Shown here: positions 12,765 to 23,762 of the stretch, piece by piece | Numbering within the stretch: the stretch's first letter is position 1 | How the letters are laid out: every line of letters starts with the position of its first letter | NCBI GenBank assembly: GCA_015680685.1 | Contig: MNCI01028925.1 | Location: forward strand, 45,733 to 109,732 | Length of the DNA stretch: 64,000 nt | Reading direction: 5' to 3' | Source of the DNA: Gnetum montanum | Taxonomy: Eukaryota; Streptophyta; Gnetopsida; Gnetales; Gnetaceae | The notes under the pieces: generated by a model | Database searches by the model: none | What the model saw: the letters and a program-made list of their open reading frames with translations, nothing else | What the model was told of the DNA's origin: nothing | Program-made: the position numbers and the translations under genes

Positions 12765-14686
12765 CCATTTGGAGTCCTCAGTTCTTTTTCATTTTTCTTT
12801 TACAAGTTTTTGTCTTACACATTTTTGTTTTACAAATTTCTTTAACCTTTCCTATTTTTGTTTTACAACTTTCTTCAACTTTTCTTGTCTTTGTTTTACA
12901 AAATCATTATACTTTTTCATTTTTTATGTGTGTGTGTTATCAACCCTATAAGTTTGTCACCCAATAAGTGTTCTGCATGATGGTATGAACTATTTTCATG
13001 TTGATTGCTAATGTTTGCTTTTTACCTTTAAGTCATGATGTGAATACTAAGGTATGTTTCTTTTGATATGGCAGGCAATGAGTTCACTTCATCCATCCAT
13101 CCACTAGTTTCTATGATCTCTCTTGGCTTGGAAATGTATAGTCTCCTTCATAATAAGAACTTTAACGAATCAGTGACTGGGCACTTCTCAAACTAAGGAA
13201 GGACTCAAGGTTTGAAAACGGTGTGACTTTAAGGGAACTTGATGCTTTTGTGTTGGCCATTCTCTTGGGTTCTTGAATGTTTTCTTCTTGGGTTTTCTCA
13301 CCGTTCTGATGTTACCCAATTATCGAAAGCTGAGACAATAAAAATAACAAAGTCTTTGCATGGTGTGGTTCTCACGCATAAAAACACAAAACAAAAAAGA
13401 AGAAGAAAACAAAGTGAGAATTCAAACCACGCCCCTTAGATGAAATAAACTTGGGCTACAAGCACTGGTTATGGAACCATAAATGTTCCCTCTATCTAAG
13501 ACCTTTCTCGCTTCCCATTCTCTCCTCCTTGTTTCGTTGGAATGGTGGTGACTCTTGTGGGACACATTCTTGTTATTCAAGGGGATGGATTAGCTAGATG
13601 CATTGATGAAAAGTCATTGGATGTGGTTGGTTTGAGGCTGGAGTTGGAATGAGATTTACCAAGTCACATTAATCATCAAACACACAAGGGGTTGTACACC
13701 ACCTTGATCTTGGGATTCCATTCCATTCTCTTCTCTTCATCCTTCTCTCCATTATTCACCTCATTGCCGGTTGTATCATTAGTGTATATATTTTGGTTGA
13801 TGCATTGTTTTATTTTTGGTAAATTCTTGTGGTTAAGACTTTAACTCTTATTCCAATTGACATTCCCAGAGCCTACGGACTCTTTGAATGTGGGATTGTC
13901 AGGGCATTAAGGGCATGAGCCTGCTTTGGGAAGGACCCATTGACATTTCTATTTGGTGCATTAGTTAAATTCTTTTCCTAAACATTTTTGTAATCCATTT
14001 TATTTTGTTCATTTCCAACTTGACATCCATTTCATCAATGTCCTAGTTGTCTCTTTTTATCTATCTTTCTTATTCCTTTTCTTTCTCCATTCTAACGCTA
14101 CCAAAGGTTCGCGATTAGTCATGGGGGTACAGGGCCCAATTTTTCAATTTTCTCCTAGCCCTGAATTGTTTCAATTTCTTCCTAACCCCTACACCTTCGG
14201 TAGTCATCATTAATACATCTCCAGATCCACAATCATCCATACCACAACCTAGCCAATGGACTTACACCGAAGCAAGGTATTAATTACATTGAAATTCATC
14301 CACCCTTGCTAATACAAGATTGTGTTGTGTGTGAAGATACTGATCATGCAATAATGGACTGGATCTAGAGAGAGCACTTGGAATAGAGTAGTGTTGGAAG
14401 CAGCTATGCAAGGAGCAAGATCAATGATGTGCTTACGAATGGACAACGAAAGGCGCAATCTTGGCGTTGGCAGCAGCAACAATTCTTTCTCTCTTCTCTC
14501 TCAACTACCAACTAAGGCCTGATGTCAATGTAGTAAGGTGTTCATTCTTGTTGTCATGAACACCAATTGTGTCAATTCTTGTAATGATGATCCATTCACA
14601 TGTCATCACATTAGTTCCATTCACCTCAATAATCCCATACCTTCCCAATATTTTGTAAGGAACTCGAGGATGAGTTTTCATTCAAT
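12765..14686 (+). other. 3' non-coding region of element E
   Basis: 1.9 kb between pol and the polypurine tract. It holds a T-rich degenerate tandem repeat of a TTTTTGTTTTACAAA-like unit (12,785-12,915). I see no envelope-like or other convincing frame. The motif TCATGGGGG occurs at its start (12,738) and again at 14,118, echoing the true polypurine tract. Confidence 0.6.
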
Positions 14687-14696
14687 CATGGGGGTA
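14687..14696 (+). other. polypurine tract of element E
   Basis: ATGGGGGTA-type purine run directly before the TGATGAG start of the 3' LTR; it would prime plus-strand DNA synthesis. Confidence 0.8.
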
Positions 14697-15613
14697 TGAT
14701 GAGACGTAATTCACATAGGCCGCGATATCGCATATGCGATATCATGACCGTTGTGATATTGCATACCCTGCGATATCGCGTTGTCCCTTATGATATTGTG
14801 TATGTGATATCATGGTGCACCGTCATATTTATAAATAAGAAATGGCTCTCCCTTGTTTCCTCATCCTAGGCTAGAAGTAGGAAAACTTTGGAAGATTGAT
14901 CACTCCAGAGATAGAATATTTTCCATGTGCCAGTAGTAGGAGTCCTAAAGTGAATGGATCTTTATTCAAGCAACATTGTACCTGAACACAAGTCGTGTAC
15001 AACAATAAAGACAAACTTCGTGGATAAACCTTGCAGTGCATGGAATATGATTTTCTTTAATTTTATTTATTTTTTTCTCTCTTAGTAATTCGAAATGAGT
15101 ATGAATTGATTACAAGAATTTAAGGATGTGTACAGATAATCAAGGAATCGGTTGTTGATCGCACTTAGGCTAGATTAGCTTCCTCAACCCTTTCCTCCTA
15201 GTTAAGTGCCTCAGTACAACCACTTCGAGCACGTGCGTTACGCATGGTAATCTCAGTAACGATTAGCGTTTGGTAGCCATAGTTGCATCGGTTTAGGGTG
15301 TGTACGGTAAGTGAGAGTGGATGCTGAAGCCAGGTAATTTAGACTTAGTTCATTAGTTAGAATTAGTAATTAGTTTCTCAACCCTTGACCTCAATAGCAT
15401 AGGAGATAAAACATAAAATCTATAAAAATCATATACCTCAGACTTACTTAACCATACACCATGACAATTACAAGTAAGTCTGGGAAGATAATGAATGATT
15501 AACCCTAAGTCTTCCATGGGGTGTGTAGGCACTTAGTCTACAGAGTTCGACCGGATCATGCATGCTACGCTCATTTAATATGGTTGAGTGTAGGGGTACC
15601 TTGCCACTCATCA
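14697..15613 (+). repeat. 3' LTR of element E
   Basis: 917 bp, TGATGAG to CTCATCA, aligned over its length with 5599-6451. U3 has an expanded array of GATATC or near-GATATC palindromes (14,724; 14,738; 14,755; 14,772; 14,792; 14,806) before a TATA box (TTTATAAATA, about 14,829). Confidence 0.93.
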
Positions 15614-15618
15614 GTTGC
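15614..15618 (+). repeat. target-site duplication, right copy (GTTGC)
   Basis: Second copy of GTTGC; the sequence after it resumes the RT frame of element O. Confidence 0.92.
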
Positions 15619-16540
15619 CATTTATAGACTAAGTGTTGGACACCATTACAGGACATTGCTACTAAAACTTTTTGGATGGTTATAGTGGCTATAACTAGAT
15701 CTAGATCATAATAGAGGATTAGGCCAAAAAAATGTTCATAAGTTCCTTAGGGATTTTTGCATACAAAAAGATGCCCTTTGGCTTGTGTAATTATCCTACT
15801 ACTTTCCAACACTTGGTATTTAACATCCTCTATTAGTAGATTGGTAGTGGGGTAGAAGTCTTCATGGATGGATTCTCTACCTATGGTACCACTTTTTGAG
15901 CAAGCCTTAGACCATCTCGACCAAGTGCTTCAACGATGCATGGAGACTAATTTGAATCTCAACTGGCGAAAAAGCCATTTGATGGTCCATGAAGGCATAG
16001 TTTTAGGGTATTAAATTTTAAAGAATGAGACCAAGATGGACCTTGAGAAAGTATGAGTCATCCAAGGAATTAATAGATAGCTTGAAATAGTAAAAGATGT
16101 AAGGTCATTCCTTGGGCATATAAGTTATTATTGATGTTTCATCAAGAACTTCTCAAGAATTGCTAAGCCATTGGTAGAGCTAATAAAGAAGGATGCACCC
16201 TTCAACTAGACTAAGGAATGCAAGCTAACATTCTGGTAGTTAAAGCAAAAGATTATAGAGACTCGCATTCTACATGCTTTTGATTGGTCTAGACCCTTCC
16301 ACATCGAGATGAATGCATTCAATTATCCATTGGGGGTGGTACTTATACAATTGGATGATAACAAATTTCATTATTACATCTATTATGAAAGTAGAATCAT
16401 TTTGGGGATACAGTTGAATTACATCATCATGGAGAAGGAGCTCATGGCAGTGGTGTGTGCTTTAGAGAAATTCATGCATTACATGCTTCGATATCATATT
16501 TGTATGCACACAAAACATAGTTCCATTAGGTTCATTTCAA
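15614..16540 (+). pseudogene. pol: RT and RNase H of element O, downstream half
   Basis: Continues from 5598: KTFWMVIVAI-type RT sequence, KMPFGLCNYPTTFQH (15,768), VEVFMDGFSTYG (15,855), where the second catalytic Asp has become Gly, then RNase H to HTKHSSIRF (16,508-16,536). Sequence homology to O then stops and the antiparallel element A begins. Missing: end of RNase H, integrase and 3' LTR. Confidence 0.85.
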
Positions 16541-16589
16541 TAGATTTTTTTTAGACATAGGAGAAACTAAAACAAAAAAAAAAATGCAG

Positions 16590-18575
16590 GTGTAGACCCC
16601 TATGATTTGATTAATGATAAGCATCAAATTGCCTCGTATTTCCAGGTGTTGAACGTTGAGTTCCCTCACTGTTAACAATCCCCTAAGGAGCCCCTCATAC
16701 TTTGCCAAATTTTTCATATAAGGAAATGCCAGGTGGTAAGCTAGTGGATGAAGATCTTCAAGGAAGAGTGTAATGATAACGGCAGCACTGCCACCTCTGG
16801 TAGTCAAAGCTCCATCAAAGTATAATGTCTCTTTGAGGCCTATCAATACAGGGCTTAAACTATGTATCTGTTCATCAGGAAACTCAGGCTCAATCATGGC
16901 TTGATCATTAACAGGTGATGTTACAAGCTGGTCAACTATGACCTGGCCTTTCGTGGACGATTGTTTGATGTAGTGCAAGTCAAATTCCACTGTGATGGCC
17001 TTCTAGTAGGCTATCCTACTACTTTCGTATCGATTTTTTGTGATGGCCCGTAGCATGTTGTTCTTGCAAATTATGTTGACTTGACTACGGAAAATATAGT
17101 GTCTACACATTTTTAGTGCAAACACCAATTCCAAACAGTTACATTCTACCTCATTGTACCTTGTTTAGTATGCAAATAGAGCGTGACTTAGATAATAGAT
17201 AGGGACTTCTAACCTATCGTCCCTTCTTTGGCACAACAATGTAACTATAGACACATCTGAGCTTACAAGATAGATGTAGAAAGGCTGATCCCATTGTGAT
17301 GGGAAAATTATTGGCAAATGTAACAACTCTTTCTTCAGGTCATCAAACACATGCTGGTAGTCTTCAGTCCATTTGAAGTTAACTCCTTTCTTGAGTAGAT
17401 GCTACATAGGATGTAATTTTTCTGTTAACTTCAAGATGAACTGCCTGATAAATTGCAACCTCCTCTACAACCCATGTAGTTCTTTGATGTTTGTAGGTGG
17501 TTCTAGGTTAATGATGGCTTTAATCTTGTTAAGGTCAACTCGTATGCCAGTCTCTGATACCACAAACCCCAACATGTGTCTGGTTTTGACTCCAAAGATG
17601 CATTTTCTTGGGTTGAGTCGTAGGTCATACCTGAGACATTGTTTAAGGATTATCTCTAGATCCTCAGGATGATCTTCTAACTTCCTAGATTTGATAGCTA
17701 TGTCATCTACATAGTTGTTCAATATCTCCAAGAGGTAATCGCTAAAGATGTATGTCATGGCACGTTGATAAGTTGCTCCAACATTTTTAACCTGAAAGGC
17801 ATCATGGTGTAATAGAAATTTCCACAGGGGGTCATGAAGGTTGTAGTCAGTTGATGTTCTAGGTTGATGCAAATTTGATTATATCCCGAAAACCCATCCA
17901 TAAAGGATAGTAATGCATGGCCAACTGTTGTATTGATAAGTTGGTCGATACTCGGTAAAGGGAAGTTGTCTTTAATTCTTGCTTTGTTTAGATCGTGGAA
18001 GTCTATACAGGTGTGTATTCTTCTTGTTTTCTTAGAGACAACTACGATGTTCGATATCCAGTTTGAGTAATCGATCATGCAAATGAAACTAGCCTGATAT
18101 AGCTTAGTGATTTCATCACACACTGCCAGCATGATTTCGGGCTTAATCTTCCATGCTTTCTATTTAACTACTTTGATATGTGGGTCTAAAATGATGTTGT
18201 GCTATATTAGTCATCGTTCTAAACCTGGCATGTCTTTATACGACCATGCGAACACCGTAATGTTATCTTGAAGCACTTGAGATATATCGCTCTGGGTTTG
18301 TTGATTAAGGAGGGAACTAACCTTCAGAGTTTTGCTTTCTCCTTTATGAGTAACCATAGAGACCTTAGTGAGGGAATCCTCGATCACATCACTAGCCTCT
18401 AGGTCTAGGGTTTAGGCCAAATGTTTTGGTTAGTCTAGGGATATTTCTGATGTTTCTATGGTTGTGTCATAAAGGGAAGCATCAATTCCTATCAGTGTGT
18501 GGTCGAGCTATCTAATGGTTTTTCCATATGGGCTTGTTAGGGCTAGGGATGCAAGTAAAGCTACGTCCATTTTGT
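16590..18575 (-). pseudogene. pol: pol of element A: linker, RT, RNase H, archaeal-type RNase H
   Basis: From 18,575 leftward: a pol linker (MDVALLASLALTSPYG), VFAWSYKDMPGLER (about 18,250), RT with WISNIVVVSKKT, DFHDLNKARIKDNFPLP, LLSFMDGFSGYNQI and the catalytic NNYVDDIAIKSR (17,700). RNase H follows: QPFYIYLVSSDVSIVTLLC and PIYYLSHAL. A second RNase H then begins near 16,865: LYFDGALTTRGGSAAV, KYEGLLRGL and HLEIRGNLMLIINQI, in which the expected Asp after Gly is Asn. The sequence breaks off there. Frames are interrupted by stops and small shifts. It would copy element RNA into DNA. Confidence 0.88.
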
Positions 18576-19158
18576 GAGTCGACCTGCAAAACTGCCAAGA
18601 ATGGAAGTTGTTATATTCTTTTTTTCTGATCTGTTGAAATGATAGAAGATTTTCTAGAGATGTGTGTTGAAAGGTTGCTAGTTTAAGGTCTTAGCGGACC
18701 ATTACCATATGTGCAGTTTTTGAGAAAGTAGTAAGCCTGGTTTCCTAGATGTTAGCGTAAGACTTCTGCGAACTATGATGAAAGATGCAACGTGCCATGT
18801 CTAGCGTGTCAAGGTGGCTTATTTGGATTTTTGTGCAGAATATAGTTAATGCGACCAGATTGTGAGACGATAAGCTACATGTTAGTTTAGGGTTTTTTCG
18901 GACCGTAATCGATACGATATCTACGAGATTAATGTTACGATCTTCACACTTTATGTCGCACTAACATACCTGCATTTTCAGAAAATTTTCGCATTGATCA
19001 GACATGAAAACAGTTAGTTTCAATCATTACATTTATATGTCGATGGTTCATCCTCAAAGTAGATTGTAAAGATCGCGAATTTGAATTAGGCTATAGCAGA
19101 AGTAGAGTGGATGGAAGGTGTAAGTAGATTATTTTGTAAAGATTATTCAAGCGTAACC
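18576..19158 (+). promoter_or_regulatory. upstream region of the antisense gene
   Basis: About 580 bp with no frame on either strand, lying between the pol linker of element A (minus) and the start codon of the plus-strand gene. It is the only place a promoter for that gene could sit; I see no convincing TATA box and make no finer claim. Confidence 0.3.
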
Positions 19159-22100
19159 ATGGCATCGAAGACCAAAGGAAAACATGCCAAATTGGCAAAG
19201 ATTGATGAAGTGCAGGAGTGTCTGCAGCAAATTTCAAAGGCTCGGGTCGAAACTCCAGAGGCTACTCCACTTGCCTAGTAAGTCACCTTTTACCTTTCCT
19301 GTATGATTGTTATTTTCATTGTTATGGTGTCATAATTGTACTTGTTTCAAAGATGTGTATTATGTTGGGTGTTAATACCTGGTTGCGTGGGCTAAGCTAT
19401 TGTAGTTTGTAATACTACCCCTATCATCGTTGTCAGAGATAGACCTCGCACCCCCACAAGGGTTTAGGTGATCCTGGGTAATACTGTGCAAACGTGATGC
19501 ATGACTGGAGGGGTCTAGGTATTCTACCCTTATGTAGTGTAAATAAGATTCCATTGTCTCTTCTGTAATGGTTGCATGTTATGCTGGGATAATATGTGGT
19601 ATTACTTTATCACCATTGTTAGGTACAAACCTTGTACCATCGCAAGGGTTTGGGCAGTTTTGGTAATGCATTTCTACCATAACCTACGATTTTTTGGGAG
19701 TCAATGTAATGAAAATTCTAGTGTTGCATAATGGATTTTTATGAGCTTTTTTTTTGTTGATCCTGATGTTGTTCTTACATTGTTAGTATGTCTTAATCAC
19801 TTGTCTTAATGATAGTGTGTTTTTTTGTAAAGGATTACGCTAAAGCCTGTCCTGATCATTTTGGACATTGTGGGCATTCTATGCTGTTTACATGTCCCCA
19901 TGGCCAATGTTCCTCCTTCTCATGCTTGTGTAGGAGAGGAGGCGTTTTGGTTCCGAAGAGGTGCATGGGAGTTTTTGTAGTTTTTGTTGCGTAATTTCAG
20001 CATAATTATTTGGTCGCATCTACCGACTAAGACAGCCACCATGATTTTGGAGACACTACTAGTTGGATCGACATAGAGCATCTTAACGTTTTTGGTGGAT
20101 GGCTCAGTCGAAATTGTGTGGGTGCAAGACTGTGCATAGAGCACCAAGGGGTTGAGATGTTTATCTTGGATATGGGATATGCCCAGATTTGATTGTTATC
20201 ATGCCTACAACACTCTGTTCGTGGCTCATCATCTTACGACCTACTTCCAGAATCCACCTGGCATTGTGTATTATGGAGGCAAGTAAGTGTTTCCATAGCA
20301 TTATGAAATGCTAACCATTGTTTGAATTTGTGTTAAGTGTAAACAATTGTCCATATTCTGTTGTGTAGGTTCTTTATCAATGAGCATGATCTCCAAGGTG
20401 ATACAAATATGTTATCTACGACTGAAGCGGCTATAAAGGAGTTCACTTCTATTAGCAATCTACGGGCTGGTGTTCTAGGACAACTTGAATTTGAAATCCC
20501 ACACTACCCTATCCGCTCTATCAAATTCTTCACCATGTGTAAAAACTTCGGATGACTAGATAAGGAGTGGACTTTGGATCGTCCTATCACCGTTGCGGAC
20601 ATGCAAGAGAAAATCCCACCGTTTCCTTCGTAGTTCGGACACGGTAATTTATGCTATGGTGGTCCATCGTAGCATCTTATAGAATGGAAATAATGTATAA
20701 AATTGTGTTATTTTGCTGTATTGTCTAAACCATTGCTTTATGTTCATAGCTAGGGAATCATGGGAGGTCACGGTGATAGCCTACGGGTATGAAACTAGCA
20801 GTCTCTTCTTTCATTATGGTGACATAAAAGAGGCGCAACGTTGGTTCAGCCATGGAGCGGCCCCAACTATCCTAACCAATAATCTCTAGGAAGCTGGACT
20901 GATGGAGCTATTTTTGGTTGTAACCCCCAATGTCATTGTAGCTAAAATGTTAACCCTAGTTGACTCCTTCAGCAAGGGGGCCAGGCATCTTTACATGCAC
21001 GTGTGTAACGTGCATGTGAGTTTTAATATTGATGCTCGCTTGTTCACCGATTTTTTTTGCGTTCCCTCTAATGGCCCTCTAGTAGAAGAAAAGTCAAAGA
21101 GGAGTTCTAAACACCAAAAGGAGATAGAGGAGTGGCTAGGGGTTAAAAATAAACTGAAAGATATCCTTGCTAATAAAATCCAGCTAGAGGTGGCTCATAC
21201 CATTTATCCCCTCTTCCGAGCACATAACCCCAAGTTGCTTTTCCAGGGAAGAATCCTTACCATAGAGTAGGCTTGGGTCATGCAGGAGATTATGGAGGAT
21301 GGAGCATGGTATAATTGGGCCAGTTACCTCGCTGAAGGCCTGCAAGCTGAAATGGTCAAGCTTCGTAAGAAGCTTGAGTCTCGTTTCAATGTGCACTTCA
21401 TCTTTTTTATACCTTGCTTTTAGCATTTTTCTGAATTCTTGGTGGTTTGTAGGGATGGATTATGGGTGCAACAAGATCATAACCATATTTCTAAACCATG
21501 GATTTCATAGGTTTTCCTCACCACTCAGTCGCAAGATCCCCCTAAAGATATAGGAGATTCGCTTTCACTTACGACTAAGCATCTGGTGGTGCCTCTTGCA
21601 TGGGGCCAAGACAGCATGGGTGGGTTACTCCCTTCTTACACTAGTAGTGTGTTGAGAGGAAAATGCCTAGTAGAAGAAATGGTGAGTTCATCAGTCTAGC
21701 TGAAGAAGCATCGTCCAGCCATGGAATCTCCTAGCCCGACTGACGTAGAGGAAAAGAGGCTACGAATTGGAGTTCATAGGAATGATCCCCCAGCTGGTAA
21801 GTAGACAGAGGCATAATTAGTTTATATATGTACTGCGCTACATATAGATGTCGTTGCATCACGTAGTGCTTGTAAAAAGTAAATAAGGTTTTGTTTTGGT
21901 TAACTATATTGTTTGGCAAACAAAGGGAAAGATGTAGAGGACTTGACCCCTGAAACAGGAGCCATAGTTTTAAGACATGGAGAAGGGGCCCCAATTTTAG
22001 AAAAGGAGGCCCCTGTTAGTGATGTAGGTGGTACACGGGTTCCTGTGCTCAAAGAAGAGATTGAAGTAGAGGACGCTAAGGTTGTTTGGATGAGCCGGGA

Positions 22101-23645
22101 AAAGAGAAGTAGTTAGTCACTGGTGAGTTTGATCTTTCCTCAGAGGGCAAACCTCACGCTATTACTCTTGAGGGTTTCTTTGAATTGAGTTTTGCATTAT
22201 CATAATTGTCTCAATTGCACTTTATGTCTACCGTACTATGTCTAAGTAATTTCATTCGCTTAGCAGGCACTTCCGATAATAGTGGCATGCCTTCGTCAGT
22301 GGCACCTACTCAAAATTCGGGTGAGATTCCTGATAAATTCACCTTTATGGAAGGCATCACAAATGATATGATCAGCTGCCTAGAGCGAATCGATCCTGAG
22401 ATTGGTACATGACTGTTATATCATAGGGATTGTCAGCATTGTGACATTGCATTATTTTGTTACGCCTAACTGTTACCTTTTATGTTATAGGATCTTACCT
22501 CAGATGGGATCCCAAAGAGCCTATTGACTTAGACACTACTCCTGAACCTTCACCAGAGGTGACCGTAGTGCCATGAAGCCTTTACGACGAAGTGCGTAAA
22601 TGTGCGTTATGCTTAGCTTTCTCTTTATGGGAGTGTTAGGACATCAACCAAGATCTTTGAAAGAGGTTGCAGAAATCAAAAAAGGAGAATATGTTTCTAA
22701 CCAGTAGGGTTGATGACCTATAGTCTCAAAATGAATTTCTACAAGCTCGGGAGACCAATGATGAGAATTGACAGACAGCTGTGATTGACTACGCCTGTTA
22801 TTGGACGGTCTTCAGGAATAGCATCCAAGACAGCCATGAGCTTATTGAGCAACAGATATAAATGTATCTCCTAGCCCGAAAGAACCAAGACTGGAAGGAT
22901 TTCAGTATGAGGATCCAAGCATGGGGGCAGGCACAGAAAGACCATAGGTAGGTATATAAGCGAGAAAGTTTTGCCTACCGCCAACATTACAGGGATTCTG
23001 TTGTTGAAGCGTGGTCCCTCCGGCTATTCCTCGATGTCATCAATGCTTTTAGAGAGTACAAAAATTTTCTGGAGCAAGTGACAATGACTGGTTCCCCTAA
23101 GAGAGAAATGACTCTCCTTGGCAGGGAGACTACTGTCCCTTCTTTCTTTCCTAATCCACCCTAATGGACTTCTATGGAAAAGGGGAAGGTTAAGGCTAGA
23201 ACTGATCTAGGAGATGGCGTTTGGTTTACGCTCATCAAGGATGAGATCATGCAATGCCTGTGGGTCAGCTTGGAACAAATTCCCTTCATGGCTGATGCAG
23301 GACAATCATAGGTGAGTTGTAGGACTATTGTATTCTTGTTATGCATAGTTTTGATGGTGATGCTAACATATGTTTCATGTCAAATTGTAGGATTGACACG
23401 AAGAGGATCCTCATGAGGAAGAGCGTAATGGAGATGATGGTCCTCAAGAAGAGAATCTCCATGAGGAGGAGCTTCACGAAGATGATGGACCTTGCAGCAA
23501 GAATCCCCATGAGGGAGAGCTTCGCGGAGAGAATCGCCCCCACGAAGAGATATAACTCGAAGAAGGTCCTTATGAGGATGATCTTCATGAGGCAGAGATG
23601 GAGTTGAACGACATAGGTGGAAGTGGTAACAAAGGTGATGTGTGA
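19159..23645 (+). pseudogene. nine-exon gene with NIF/FCP1-like domain, antisense inside element A
   Basis: Proposed exons: 19,159-19,277; 19,833-20,282; 20,369-20,643; 20,750-about 21,390; 21,453-21,796; 21,926-22,122; 22,267-22,404; 22,491-23,311; 23,391-23,645. All have GT donors and AG acceptors, six with GTAAG or GTGAG. Reading phase matches at junctions 1/2, 2/3, 3/4, 5/6, 7/8 and 8/9, but not cleanly at 4/5 and 6/7. The model gives about 1,080 codons: a basic N-terminus (MASKTKGKHAKL), a NIF/FCP1-like domain (exon 2), a middle domain I do not recognise (EVTVIAYGYETSSLFFHYGD; EIEEWLGVKNKLKDI), a coiled-coil-like part in exon 8 and an acidic tail with repeated HEE and DDGP motifs. About 21 in-frame stops (13 TAG), but almost no frameshifts, show decay by point mutation. 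A non-element host gene caught between two fragments is the main alternative. Confidence 0.65.
19833..20282 (+). pseudogene. NIF/FCP1-like HAD phosphatase domain (exon 2)
   Basis: The exon reads in one frame apart from three TAG stops. Signs of the NIF (NLI-interacting factor, FCP1 C-terminal phosphatase) fold, in order: a hydrophobic strand and motif I (LIILDIVGIL), RRGAWEFL, FSIIIWSHLPTKT, VWVQDC, then WDMPRFD...NTLFVAHH and NPPGIVYYGG. Family members remove phosphate from phospho-Ser/Thr, often on RNA polymerase II. Motif I lacks the second Asp, as in some plant relatives, and the acidic pair normally after NTL is AHH here, so a catalytic role is doubtful. Identification is from motif order only. 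Confidence 0.6.
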
Positions 23646-23762
23646 CATGGCTATATTGGCCAACATTTTGTTGTAATGAAATGGAGTAAAGGATGATGTT
23701 CTTCGATCTATAATCATTTTAGTTTTCATGAAGTGAAACATATTGTTAAAAGGATTACACAT

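Larger units (their letters stand above)
5599..15613 (+). mobile_element. element E: full-length Athila-like Ty3/gypsy retrotransposon nested in O
   Basis: 10,015 bp with LTRs at 5599-6451 and 14,697-15,613, each starting TGATGAG and ending CTCATCA, and flanked by the 5-bp repeat GTTGC. Internal order: tRNA-Asp-type primer site, gag, protease, RT, RNase H, integrase, a 1.9-kb non-coding 3' region and a polypurine tract. By eye roughly one base in ten differs between LTRs outside the U3 repeat, so the insertion is old, but younger than element O. Many in-frame stops make it non-autonomous today. I see no envelope-like frame. Confidence 0.93.
812..16540 (+). mobile_element. element O: old Athila-like Ty3/gypsy, 5' LTR to RNase H, split by element E
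   Basis: A plus-strand LTR retrotransposon running 5' LTR (812-1647), primer site (1649-1666), gag (from 1820), protease (about 4490-4960) and reverse transcriptase (to 5598), resuming at 15,614 and ending in RNase H near 16,540. The gap is element E. Joining 5598 to 15,619 restores the RT homology. Integrase, polypurine tract and 3' LTR are missing. All frames carry many stops, so it is long dead. Assignment to the Athila group rests on the gag and pol layout, the tRNA-Asp-type primer site and similarity to element E. Confidence 0.85.

Noticed and set aside
12628-12967. Possible envelope-like frame after integrase of element E
   Set aside because: Only the T-rich tandem repeat read as Phe/Cys/Leu; no signal peptide, length or domain to support it.
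23325-23762. 145-codon minus-strand open frame
   Set aside because: It mirrors the acidic repeat exon 9 (HEE, DDGP) of the plus-strand gene; Ile/Leu/Met-rich content is the reverse reading of GAG/GAT-rich DNA.
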